Shown in pieces: positions 25,755 through 33,647 of a DNA stretch of 64,000 bases. The position numbers and the translations under genes were made by a program. The stretch spans positions 62,001 to 126,000 of the forward strand of contig NZ_MAXF01000085.1 of assembly GCF_001704635.1 (NCBI RefSeq), read 5' to 3'. Numbering within the stretch: position 1 is the stretch's first letter; each line of letters starts with the position of its first letter. This DNA is from Streptomyces sparsogenes (GTDB lineage Bacteria > Actinomycetota > Actinomycetes > Streptomycetales > Streptomycetaceae). The notes under the pieces were generated by a model. The model was not told where the DNA came from. It searched no databases and was given only the letters and a program-made list of their open reading frames with translations.

Positions 25755-26701
25755 TCCCCCACTGGGACCCACCCTCTCGGCTGCCGCTGCTGCCGCCCGT
25801 GGAGGTGGCGCTGGCCCGCCCCGTCCAGGCGTTTCCCGACCCGGCCGGGCGGCGGCTGGCGTACGAGCCGAAGTTCGACGGCCACCGCGTACTGATCTTC
25901 CGTACGGAGGACGACGTCCTGCTCCAGGCCCGCTCCGGCCGCATCGTCACCACCGCGTTCCCCGACCTGCGGGACGCCGCGGAACGCCTCCCGGCCGGCA
26001 CGGTCCTGGACGGGGAGGTCGTCGTGTGGACTGGCGGCCGTACGGACTTCGCCGCCGTCCAGAAGCGCGCCGCCGCCACCCGCGCCCGCGCCGCCCGGCT
26101 CGCCCGGGAACTCCCCGCCTCCTACGCCGCCTTCGACCTGCTGGCCGCCGGGGACCAGGACCTCCGCCCGCTGGCCTACGAGCGGCGCCGCGCCCGGCTC
26201 GTCGCGCTGCTGGAGCCGTACGGGCCGCCGTTGCAGCCCGTCCCCATGACCACCGACCCGGAGCTGGCCGCCACCTGGTACGACTCGCTCCCGGGCATCG
26301 GCGTCGAGGGCCTGGTGATCAAGAGCCTGGGCCAGCCCTACCGCGCGGGCCGCCACTGGTGGAAACTGCGGCACTCCGAGACGCGGGAGGCCGTGGTGGT
26401 CGGCGTGGTCGGCCCCCGCCACCATCCGCGCTCCCTCGCGCTGGTGCTGCCGGGCGACGACGACCCGGTGGTCTCCACCCCGCTCTCCCCGGCCGTCCGC
26501 GCCCAGATCTCGGCCGCGCTGCGCGGCCTGCCCGCCGCCCCCGAGCCCGTGGCGGCCGGCCCCGCCCCCACGGCCAAGGACATGGTGGGCACCGAGATCT
26601 CCTACCGGCCGGTGACCCCCGAGCTGACCGTGGAGGTACGGCAGGACAGCACCGCCCGCCACGCGGCGACCACGGTGATGCGGTTGCGCGGCCCGGAGTA
26701 G
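25751..26701 (+). CDS. ATP-dependent DNA ligase (LigC/LigD ligase-domain type)
   Basis: 316 residues. Adenylation lysine Lys41 in YEPKFDGHR (motif I KxDG), motif III-like YAAFDLL, motif IV VEGLVIK and motif V WWKLR are visible, followed by an OB-fold. It seals ends held by Ku after processing by the polymerase. Small size and separate coding place it with LigC-type or split LigD ligases. Expected to be co-transcribed with the polymerase gene. Confidence 0.88.
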   Translation: MIPHWDPPSRLPLLPPVEVALARPVQAFPDPAGRRLAYEPKFDGHRVLIFRTEDDVLLQARSGRIVTTAFPDLRDAAERLPAGTVLDGEVVVWTGGRTDFAAVQKRAAATRARAARLARELPASYAAFDLLAAGDQDLRPLAYERRRARLVALLEPYGPPLQPVPMTTDPELAATWYDSLPGIGVEGLVIKSLGQPYRAGRHWWKLRHSETREAVVVGVVGPRHHPRSLALVLPGDDDPVVSTPLSPAVRAQISAALRGLPAAPEPVAAGPAPTAKDMVGTEISYRPVTPELTVEVRQDSTARHAATTVMRLRGPE

Positions 26702-26710
26702 CCGCGCGGG

Positions 26711-26778
26711 TTTGCGGTGAGTATGGGACGGCGACACGCCGACGCGACGGCGTGTCGCCGTCCCATACTCACCACAAA
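26711..26778. terminator. long hairpin between convergent ligase and PLP-enzyme genes
   Basis: Inverted repeat with 31-base arms (26711-26741 and 26748-26778), a single mismatch near the base and a 6-base loop ACGCGA. It lies 9 bases after the ligase stop and 2 bases before the stop of the convergent deaminase gene. Much longer than a usual terminator stem; it probably ends both transcripts. Confidence 0.75.
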
Positions 26779-26780
26779 CG

Positions 26781-27713
26781 TCAGACCGGGTCCGGCGGCC
26801 CCGTGATCACGGCGGTGACCCGGCTCCCCGGCGGCAGCGCGGGGCCGCCCGCCAGGTCGTACACGCACCGCAGCATCTTGGCGACGTACCGGCGCTCGAC
26901 GGCCAGCCCGTGCCGCTCCTCGAAGTCCTCGGCGAAGGCGGCCAGCCCGGCCGGGACCCGGCCGTAGCCGCCGCCGTGGTGGTCGTGGTCGATCCGCCAG
27001 TTGGCGAAGGCGCGCCCCCACCCCAGCTCGTGCAGCCGCGCCACCTCGCCGTCGAGGTACCGGGCGCCCTTGACCACCGCGACGCCCAGCGCCCGGGCGC
27101 CCTCGGGCAGCGCGGTGGCGATCCCGGCGAGCGTGCCCCCGGTGCCCACCGCGCAGCACACCACATCGCCAGGACCCAGGTCGGGCAGCTCCGCGACGAT
27201 CTCCGCCGCCCCGCGCGCAGCCGCCACGTTCGTACCGCCCTCCGGCAGCACATAACTCCGCCCCCACCGCTCCTCGAGCCGCCGGACCGTCCCCGGCTCC
27301 GCCAGCCCGCTCAGCGTCTCCCGGAAGCGCGCCCGGTCCCAGAACGCCAGCTCCATGCCGTACGCCTCGGCCCGCGCCAACGACCAGTTGCGCGGCGCCC
27401 GGGCCAGCTCGTCACCCCGTATCACCCCCACCGTCCCCAGCCCCACCGCCGCCCCGGCGGCGGCCACGGCGCGTATGTGGTTCGAGTACGCCCCGCCGAA
27501 CGTGAGCAGCCGCGCGTGCCCCTCGTCGAGCGCGGCCCGCAGATTGGGTGCCAGCTTGCGCCACTTGTTGCCCGGCACCGCCGGATGCACGAGATCGTCC
27601 CGCTTCAACCGCAACTCCACCCCCCGCCCGGCCAGGCGCTCGTCGTCCACCCGCCACACCGGGGACGGCAGCCGGGGCGCGAGGGCGAGAACGGGGTCGA
27701 GGGCCGGGCTCAT
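26781..27713 (-). CDS. PLP-dependent ACC deaminase/D-cysteine desulfhydrase family protein
   Basis: 310 residues, tryptophan-synthase-beta-like fold. The PLP lysine is in PGNKWRK (about residue 50), followed by GGAYSNH and the phosphate loop VGTGGTLAG, as in D-cysteine desulfhydrase and ACC deaminase. It would deaminate small amino acids such as D-cysteine or 1-aminocyclopropane-1-carboxylate; which one cannot be decided here. Monocistronic, convergent with the NHEJ genes. Confidence 0.83.
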   Translation of the reverse strand: MSPALDPVLALAPRLPSPVWRVDDERLAGRGVELRLKRDDLVHPAVPGNKWRKLAPNLRAALDEGHARLLTFGGAYSNHIRAVAAAGAAVGLGTVGVIRGDELARAPRNWSLARAEAYGMELAFWDRARFRETLSGLAEPGTVRRLEERWGRSYVLPEGGTNVAAARGAAEIVAELPDLGPGDVVCCAVGTGGTLAGIATALPEGARALGVAVVKGARYLDGEVARLHELGWGRAFANWRIDHDHHGGGYGRVPAGLAAFAEDFEERHGLAVERRYVAKMLRCVYDLAGGPALPPGSRVTAVITGPPDPV

Positions 27714-27890
27714 CTCTCCATTCTGCCTGGTGGGGCCGGTCTACCCGGCCTCGCCGCCGACCGGCCGCGAGGGCGCGGGGCGCTCTGTCCGTCATGGTCC
27801 GCCCTCTCTGTCGCGTCCGGTCGCGATCGTGCCGCCGGTGCCCGGGACACTGCGACGGCAGAAAGGGCGTTGCTCGGGCGTCCCTCAATA

Positions 27891-27942
27891 GGCGTCATTT
27901 AGGTGTCATTAGACGCCGGTTGGGGCTAGCGTCAGGTGTCAT
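27891..27942 (+). promoter_or_regulatory. GGYGTCAT repeats and TAGCGT box ahead of the HTH gene
   Basis: GGCGTCAT (27891), GGTGTCAT (27902) and GGTGTCAT (27935, containing the ATG) are three copies of one element. GGCGTC/GACGCC also forms an inverted pair. TAGCGT (27927-27932) is a typical -10 box 8 bases before the ATG, predicting a leaderless, probably autoregulated transcript. The remainder of the 27714-27890 gap shows nothing clear. Confidence 0.45.
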
Positions 27943-28720
27943 GACGACCGAGGTGCACGTACCGAACGACGCACTGCGGGCCGTGCGCATCGGCCTGCGG
28001 ATGAGCCAGGACGACCTGGCCAAAGCGCTCCGGCGGGCAGGGGCCGAACTGGGCGAGCCGAACGACGCCAGTAAGAGGCTTGTCCAGCGCTGGGAAGCCG
28101 GTATCAGCAGGTCGCCGAGGCCCGTGTACGTCCGCGCTCTGGAAAGGGTCACGGGGATGTCGCCCGAGTCGTTGGGGTTCGCCCCGCAGGTGCCCTTGGC
28201 CAGGGTCCACGGCGACGGACGAGGGGGACACGACATGGCTCCGAGCCCTGAGGGCGTCGCCTCCGCCTCGGCGGAGGCCAAGCCGGTCCCGCAGACGGCC
28301 GAGGTCAACTACAGCGGCGTATGGCTGTCCCGGTACGAGTTCTACTCCTCGGGCCGCGACGACTCGTTCGAAGGCAGGCACTACGTCGTCCTCGTGCAGC
28401 ACGGCAACCGGCTGACGGCGCGTTCGCTGAAGGGAGCTTCGTCGAACCCGGACTCGCCGCTCTCGCTCGACCTCACGGTTGACCGGAACGTGGTCACGGG
28501 CACGTGGACCGAGCAGACGGCTGCTGACGGCTATTACCAGGGCGCGTGCTACCACGGCGCGGTTCAGCTGCTCGTGGAGCCGACGGGCCGCCGCATGGCG
28601 GGCAAGTGGGTCGGGTTCGGGAAGGACTTCGACGTGAACACCGGGCCTTGGGAGCTGAGGCTCATGGACACCTCGACGTCCAAGGTTGCTTTGGAGCGGT
28701 ACAGCGTCCCGCCGGAGTGA
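27941..28720 (+). CDS. HTH (XRE-like) DNA-binding protein with C-terminal beta-rich domain
   Basis: 259 residues. Residues about 10-70 form an XRE-type helix-turn-helix (LRMSQDDLAKALRRAG ... KRLVQRWEAG). A linker (70-110) leads to a beta-strand-rich domain (YSGVWLSRYEFYSSGR ... ) with alternating hydrophobic residues and a calycin/lipocalin-like look, ending VALERYSVPPE. Homologues in streptomycetes occur as uncharacterised transcriptional regulators. Probably senses a small ligand and controls itself through the repeats at its promoter. Confidence 0.65.
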   Translation: MTTEVHVPNDALRAVRIGLRMSQDDLAKALRRAGAELGEPNDASKRLVQRWEAGISRSPRPVYVRALERVTGMSPESLGFAPQVPLARVHGDGRGGHDMAPSPEGVASASAEAKPVPQTAEVNYSGVWLSRYEFYSSGRDDSFEGRHYVVLVQHGNRLTARSLKGASSNPDSPLSLDLTVDRNVVTGTWTEQTAADGYYQGACYHGAVQLLVEPTGRRMAGKWVGFGKDFDVNTGPWELRLMDTSTSKVALERYSVPPE

Positions 28721-28806
28721 CTGGATCCCTGAGGGCCCGCCGGGTCCTCGACTCTGGCCAGGACACCGCGCCACGGCCTGCGCGCACCCGACGGCGACGC
28801 GGGCCG

Positions 28807-29643
28807 TCAGGCGAAGCGCGCGATCGCGGTCATGGTCGGCCGGAGGTTGCGTACGCCCGGCAGCCGGTAGAGCAGCGGCGTCAGGGCCCCGAAGTACGGG
28901 CCCCGGCCGCGTGGCAGGTGGAGTTCGCGGACGTCGACGACGCCGGGGTGGGCCGTGCGCACCTTGGGCAGCTCGCCGGCGTTCAGCGACCACGGCATGC
29001 CGGGCATGCGGTAGTTGCGCGCGGGGCCCTTCTCGCCGCGCAGGGTGGCGGCGCCGAGCCAGCGGGGGACCGCGTCGAAGACCAGCGCCCCGCCCCGGAA
29101 CCGCTCGGCGCACGCCGCGATCAGCTCCCGCACCTCGCCCGGCCGCAGATACATCAGCAGCCCCTGGGCGGTGATCAGCACCCCGCGCGCGGGATCGACC
29201 TCGTCCTGCCAGGACAGGTCGAGCACCGACCGGGCGAGGGTGCGGCGCCGCTCGGTGTCCGGCAGCAGGGCGCGGCGCAGTTCGGCGGTCTCGGGGAGTT
29301 CGACGCACAGCCAGTGCGCGCGGCCGTTGTCGATCCGCCAGTACTGGGTCTCCAGGCCCTCGGCGAGGTTGACGACGGTCCCGTCGGGGTGTTCGGCGAG
29401 GAAGTTCCGTACGGCGTCGTCGAAGGTCCGCACCCGCAGCGCCTGGCCCTGGGCGAGCAGCGGATGGGGTGGGTCGAAGGTCTCCTCGAAGGGGTAGTCG
29501 AGGCGGTCGACCAGCTCGATGGCCTTGGGGTCGTGGAGCACCGTCCTGGGCTGCCGGGCCTCGTACGCCCGGTGGTAGAGGTTCCACAACAGGGTCTCGG
29601 GGACGGGGCCGAGTCGCACGGGTAGCTTGTCCTGGTCCGCCAT
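28807..29643 (-). CDS. LCMT-type (leucine carboxyl methyltransferase family) O-methyltransferase
   Basis: 278 residues. The SAM-binding region VVNLAEGLETQYWRID and the later LITAQGLLMYLRPGEV match the bacterial leucine-carboxyl-methyltransferase-like family, which methylates carboxyl or hydroxyl groups of natural products and small molecules. RBS AAGGGAG upstream of ATG 29643. Divergent from the EAD-protease operon, with 102 bases between starts. Substrate unknown. Confidence 0.8.
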   Translation of the reverse strand: MADQDKLPVRLGPVPETLLWNLYHRAYEARQPRTVLHDPKAIELVDRLDYPFEETFDPPHPLLAQGQALRVRTFDDAVRNFLAEHPDGTVVNLAEGLETQYWRIDNGRAHWLCVELPETAELRRALLPDTERRRTLARSVLDLSWQDEVDPARGVLITAQGLLMYLRPGEVRELIAACAERFRGGALVFDAVPRWLGAATLRGEKGPARNYRMPGMPWSLNAGELPKVRTAHPGVVDVRELHLPRGRGPYFGALTPLLYRLPGVRNLRPTMTAIARFA

Positions 29644-29733
29644 GTGCCTGCTCCCTTCCGGTCGTGCCTTCCGCGAAGAATATGCGTGAGGTTACATTCG
29701 GGACCTCACCCGGAACAGGACCCGCATCTCCCC

Positions 29734-29746
29734 TATGCTGGGACCG
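29734..29746 (+). promoter_or_regulatory. -10 box of a leaderless promoter for the EAD operon
   Basis: TATGCT at 29734-29739 ends 6 bases before the GTG at 29746, the spacing of leaderless actinobacterial messages. GGAAC lies 23-27 bases upstream of it, but a -35 element is not certain. Confidence 0.4.
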
Positions 29747-30780
29747 TGCCGCATTTCCTCGACGCGCTGCCCTTCGACTGGAGCAGGCCCGAGTCCCGCG
29801 AACTGCTCGACTTCCTGGCCGGTATCCATTTCCGGGAAGGGCCGGTTGTCGAGTTCGCCGTGCGGGCGGGGGTGAAACCGGCGACGATCGCCTGGGACCG
29901 GCCGATGTATTCCGTCTGGCACGACCTGATCACCAAGGCCCGTAACCAGAATCGACTGCGCACGCTGCTCGAACAAGTGGCGGAGAACGACGAGGCGGTG
30001 GCGCTGCGGCTGGGGGAGTTGACGGCGGCGGATCCGGTGGTGGAGGCGCCGGCCGGGGCGGACACGGGGGTCGTGTGGAAGGGGTTCGACGCGCGGGGCG
30101 CGTGGGAGCGGCAGATCTTCGACGAGCCGACCCTGCTCGACGTGGCGTTCATGCGCCGTGGTGTGGAACTGGCCCCGGCCGTCGCGCGGTTGCTGGTGAC
30201 GCTGGAGGGCGGGCGGGCGTACGGCACGGCCTTCCGGATCGGCGGCGATCTGCTGCTGACCAACCACCACGTCCTGTACGACCCCGGCCCCTCGGGCTTT
30301 CGGCCCGCCCGGGACGTCGAGGCCTGGCTGCACTACGAACTCGACACCGCCGCCCGGCACCGCGTCCCCACGGTGGTGCGCTGCCGGCCCGAGACGATCA
30401 CCGGGGACCGGGCGCACGACTGGGCCGTGATCCGGACGGCGGAGCCGCTGCCGGACGGGATTCCCGTCATCGAATTGGCCGCCGGCGAGCAGGTTTCGGT
30501 CGGCGAGCGGGTCTATATCATTCAGCATCCGCACGGCGGGGTGAAGAAGATAGGAATGCACCACAACGTCGTCCGCCATGTCGATGACGATGTGATCCAG
30601 TATTGGACGGACACCGAGGCCGGTTCATCCGGCTCGCCCGTCTTCGACGAGCGCTGGCAATTGATCGCCCTGCACCACCGGTGGCTGGCGGTGGAGGATT
30701 CAGGGAAGCGGGAATTCCGTAACCAGGGGCGGCGGATCTCCCGGGTGGCGGAGGGGCTGGCCGCGGCGGGGGTGCTGTGA
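29746..30780 (+). CDS. EAD-A / trypsin-like serine protease (conflict-system effector)
   Basis: 344 residues. Residues 4-90 are a small helical domain (FLDALPFDW ... RELLDFLAG ... WDRPMYSVWHDLITKA) that is clearly homologous to the first half of the next protein: an effector-associated domain (EAD). Residues 145-340 are a V8/trypsin-fold protease with His175 (TNHHV), Asp225 (HDWAVI) and Ser295 (GSSGSPV). No signal peptide, so intracellular. In known EAD systems the EAD recruits the protease to a sensor ATPase bearing a matching domain. GTG start follows a TATGCT box closely; its stop overlaps the next start (GTGA). It is likely held inactive until recruited. Confidence 0.8.
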   Translation: MPHFLDALPFDWSRPESRELLDFLAGIHFREGPVVEFAVRAGVKPATIAWDRPMYSVWHDLITKARNQNRLRTLLEQVAENDEAVALRLGELTAADPVVEAPAGADTGVVWKGFDARGAWERQIFDEPTLLDVAFMRRGVELAPAVARLLVTLEGGRAYGTAFRIGGDLLLTNHHVLYDPGPSGFRPARDVEAWLHYELDTAARHRVPTVVRCRPETITGDRAHDWAVIRTAEPLPDGIPVIELAAGEQVSVGERVYIIQHPHGGVKKIGMHHNVVRHVDDDVIQYWTDTEAGSSGSPVFDERWQLIALHHRWLAVEDSGKREFRNQGRRISRVAEGLAAAGVL

Positions 30781-31442
30781 CTGACGGCGGGGGTGTTGCG
30801 AGGGATGAAGGGGGCTTTCTCGACCGGGTCCCCTTCGCCGCCGGGGACCCCGAGGCGCGGGAGCTGCTCGACGCCCTCCTGGCCGCGTACGACCAGGCGG
30901 CCGAGGTGCGGGGTTTCGTCCTGGCGGCGGGCCTGCGCGCGGCCGAGTTCTCCTGGTCGGCGCCCATGGCGGAGGTGTGGCCGCAGGTCCTGCGCCGGGC
31001 GGCGGATCAGGGGCGGCTGCGGCGGCTGGTCGGGGTGATCGCCCAGGACCCGAACAGCGCGGCGTACGCGATCATCGGCCGGCTGGCCGCGGCCCCCGCG
31101 CCCCAGGCCGAACCTGACGCCTTCCCGTCACCGGCCGCCGCGCCCGCCGCGCCTGACGTATCCGCCGCGCCCGCCCCCGTCCCGTACCGCGCGGGCGACG
31201 TGCGCCGGCTGGTCGCGGAGGCGCTCGACGACGACGAACTCACCGCCCTCTGCCTCGACCATTTCCCCGCGGTGTACGGCCAGTTCGCCCAGGGCATGAG
31301 CAAGTCGCAAAAGACCATCCGGCTGATCGAGTACTGTGCGCGGCGTGATCGGCTACCGGACCTCGTACGACGGGTGGGCGAGGTCAACCCCGTCAGGCAC
31401 CGCGAGTTCACCGACCGCCTGGAAAGCCGAGACGAAAGGTGA
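30777..31442 (+). CDS. two-EAD adaptor protein (EAD-A plus EAD-B)
   Basis: 221 residues. Residues 14-100 (FLDRVPF ... RELLDALLA ... WSAPMAEVWPQVLRRA) repeat the EAD-A of the preceding protease. After an Ala/Pro linker (101-136), residues 140-210 (VRRLVAEALDDDEL, LCLDHFPAVYGQFAQGMS, RLIEYCARRDRL) match the N-terminal domain of the STAND ATPase encoded at 34805 (LCFDHYPEVYRELAAAMS). It has no enzyme domain. A protein made only of two different adaptor domains, encoded between partners that each carry one of them, is expected to link ATPase and protease through like-with-like contacts. Translationally coupled to the protease gene. Confidence 0.75.
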   Translation: MTDGGGVARDEGGFLDRVPFAAGDPEARELLDALLAAYDQAAEVRGFVLAAGLRAAEFSWSAPMAEVWPQVLRRAADQGRLRRLVGVIAQDPNSAAYAIIGRLAAAPAPQAEPDAFPSPAAAPAAPDVSAAPAPVPYRAGDVRRLVAEALDDDELTALCLDHFPAVYGQFAQGMSKSQKTIRLIEYCARRDRLPDLVRRVGEVNPVRHREFTDRLESRDER

Positions 31443-31448
31443 GCGAGC

Positions 31449-32090
31449 ATGGACGAGCGTGAACTGAAACTCAATTCCCTGGCGCGGTATGTCAAGGCGT
31501 CGGAGTTGTTCGTCCTCGAGGAACACGGGCATTGCGAGGTGCCCGCCGGATGCGGCGGTGTGGTGCTGCGTTGGCGCAATCCGCGGGCCGGAGTTCCCTT
31601 CACGATGTGGCTGGAGACCGACGGCCCGTGCGAGATGTACCTCGACGGCACGACGCCGACCTCCGCCCGCCCCTTGGTCCCTTTCGGCACGCATGTGCTC
31701 GCGTTCGAGATCGCCTCGTACCACCCGGCCTACACCACGCTGATGTTCGCCGGGGTGTACAAGCCGGATGACGAGACCCATGTGCGGACCATGGACCCGC
31801 GAGGGGGCACGGAGACTTCCGTGCTTTCGGCCGCCGACGGCAGTTGGACGTATTCCCTCGACGAGCCGGAGGACGACGCCTGGATGCGCCCCGATTTCGA
31901 CGACGACGGCTGGCGGCCCATGGAGCTACGGCCGGACCGGCGGCCGGCGGAGGATCCGGAGCGGGATTCCGAGCCGTATCGGGTGAGAAGGCTGAGGGAA
32001 TTCGGCGCGGTGGGGCTGGGGGTTCCCGGGCGGGGCGGCCGGGTGTGGATCCGCAAGGTCTTCACGATCTCCGATCCGCACGCGGCCTGA
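31449..32090 (+). CDS. uncharacterised two-domain beta-sandwich protein in the EAD operon
   Basis: 213 residues. The first 105 residues are beta-rich (VVLRWRNPRAGVPFTMWLE, then MYLDGTTPTSARPLVPFGTH). The second half has the marks of a galactose-binding-like jelly roll: DAWMRPDFDDDGWRPMEL followed by RVWIRKVFTI, as in glycosidase-associated carbohydrate-binding modules. No signal peptide or catalytic motif. ATG 31449 with AAAGGTGAG upstream, 6 bases after the adaptor. It could be the ligand-recognising part or a modification target of the radical SAM enzyme that follows; neither is shown. Confidence 0.6.
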   Translation: MDERELKLNSLARYVKASELFVLEEHGHCEVPAGCGGVVLRWRNPRAGVPFTMWLETDGPCEMYLDGTTPTSARPLVPFGTHVLAFEIASYHPAYTTLMFAGVYKPDDETHVRTMDPRGGTETSVLSAADGSWTYSLDEPEDDAWMRPDFDDDGWRPMELRPDRRPAEDPERDSEPYRVRRLREFGAVGLGVPGRGGRVWIRKVFTISDPHAA

Positions 32091-32163
32091 CCGAACGGCC
32101 CCACGGCAGCGGCCACCATCAGCGGCCCGCCATCAGCCGCCTGACAACACACGGAGGTTAACG

Positions 32164-33636
32164 ATGCCGGAACGGGCCCCGCTGGTGCTCATCCCGCAAT
32201 TCTTCGGCAGCCTGGTCTTCGACCGCCGTACGTCGCGATATCTGCCGTTCGACGCCGAGGCCACGGACGTCCTGAGGCGGCTGAGCGCGCGCCCCATCGA
32301 CCACGTCCTCGGGGAGACGGCCGACGCGGACCGCCGCGTCCTGATCGAGCGGCTCTTCGAGCACTTCTACGACCTGGGATTCTTCACCGTGGACGGCCGG
32401 TTCGCCGGGGTCGTCAAAGAGGACCTGGACGTCCCGCCGGACCATCTGACCGGCCCGCTGGCCGTCCATCTGGAGGTCATCGCCTCGTGCAACCTGGGCT
32501 GCACCCACTGTTTCGCCGGTGACCTCCCGCGCCGTGAGAAGCGGCTGAGCCTGGAGGAAATCGACCGGCTGTTCGCCGAGATGGCGCACCTGGGCAGTTT
32601 CCGGCTCGGGCTCACGGGCGGCGAACCCCTGCTGCGGAAGGACATTTTCCGCATCATCGACATGGCCCTGGACCATGGCCTGGCCCCGTGCATCACCACG
32701 AACGGCCTGCTCATCACCGAGGAAATCGCCAAGGAATTCGGCAAGCGGGAACTGGTCTGGCTCAATGTCAGCCTGGAGGGCGCGACGGCGGAGACGAATG
32801 ACCGGGTGCGCGGGCCCGGCACCTTCGCCAAGGTGCTGGACCGTCTCGCCGTGCTCCGCGAACACGCGCGTTTCACCCTGGCCTTCACCATCATGCGGAC
32901 CAACCTCGAGGAGATCGACGCCTGCGCGGAACTCGCCCATCGCGTGGGCGCGGACACCGCCGTGTTCCGCCCGCTCTACCCCGTGGGCGTCGCCGAGCGG
33001 AACCAGGAATTGATGCCGAGTTTCGCCGAATACACCGAAGCGCTGAACGGCCTGGCCCGCCTGGGCCGGGACAATCTCGACGACCCCTTGGACCTGCGCC
33101 ACATCGACCCGTTCAGCCCGTATTCCCGGCAGGAGACGCAGTCGGTCATCCACCAGAACTACGGCTGCGGCGCCGGGAATCTCGTGTGTTCCGTCTCCGT
33201 GTCCGGCGACGTCAATCCGTGCAGCTTCCTCGGGCCGGAATTCGTCGCCGCCAATGTGCGCGACACCTCCCTCGCCGAGATCTGGCACCACAGCGCCGGC
33301 TTCCGGGCGATACGGGACCTCCCGCACACCGACCCGGCCAGCGGCCACGGCCAGAACGCCACTTTCGCCGGCGGCTGCCGCGCCCGCTCGCTCGTCCTGG
33401 CCGGCTCGGTCAACGCGCCCGACCCCTGGATCAGCGAACAGGTCGCGGCGGAGCGGCGCTCGGGCTCGGCGGTCCGCAACCCGCTCGTCGTGTTCGACGT
33501 CTCGGCGCGGCGGCCGCGTACGGCCCCCTGCCAAGGCGCCCAGCCCACCGGCTCCCACGGCTCCCACGGGTCCTGCGGCGCCCACGGGTCGTGCGGCGCC
33601 CTCGGGTCCTGCGGCTCCCACGGGTCGTGCGGGTAA
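32164..33636 (+). CDS. radical SAM/SPASM enzyme with Cys/His-rich repeat tail
   Basis: 490 residues. Residues 1-85 resemble a PqqD-type peptide-binding (RRE) region. The radical SAM core begins at 100 with CNLGCTHC (Cys109, 113, 116) and GGEP at 152-155; a SPASM/twitch region with Cys335, 342, 353 and 405 should hold auxiliary iron-sulfur clusters. Such enzymes modify peptides or proteins. The last 28 residues are a tandem Gly-Ser-Cys-Gly-Ala/Ser-His repeat with Cys471, 477, 483 and 489 exactly six residues apart. Strong RBS (ACGGAGG). Second half of the EAD operon; target unknown, with the downstream SUMF1-like or upstream beta-sandwich protein as candidates. Confidence 0.85.
   Translation: MPERAPLVLIPQFFGSLVFDRRTSRYLPFDAEATDVLRRLSARPIDHVLGETADADRRVLIERLFEHFYDLGFFTVDGRFAGVVKEDLDVPPDHLTGPLAVHLEVIASCNLGCTHCFAGDLPRREKRLSLEEIDRLFAEMAHLGSFRLGLTGGEPLLRKDIFRIIDMALDHGLAPCITTNGLLITEEIAKEFGKRELVWLNVSLEGATAETNDRVRGPGTFAKVLDRLAVLREHARFTLAFTIMRTNLEEIDACAELAHRVGADTAVFRPLYPVGVAERNQELMPSFAEYTEALNGLARLGRDNLDDPLDLRHIDPFSPYSRQETQSVIHQNYGCGAGNLVCSVSVSGDVNPCSFLGPEFVAANVRDTSLAEIWHHSAGFRAIRDLPHTDPASGHGQNATFAGGCRARSLVLAGSVNAPDPWISEQVAAERRSGSAVRNPLVVFDVSARRPRTAPCQGAQPTGSHGSHGSCGAHGSCGALGSCGSHGSCG
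33550..33633 (+). repeat. 18-bp coding tandem repeat (Gly-Ser-Cys-Gly tail)
   Basis: The 3' end of the radical SAM gene is built from repeats of roughly GGGTCCTGCGGCGCCCAC, encoding GSCGAH, GSCGAL, GSCGSH and a final GSCG after two GSH units. Unit lengths are conserved in frame, so the repeat can expand or contract without frameshift. Confidence 0.8.
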
Positions 33637-33647
33637 GGGCGGCGCAG

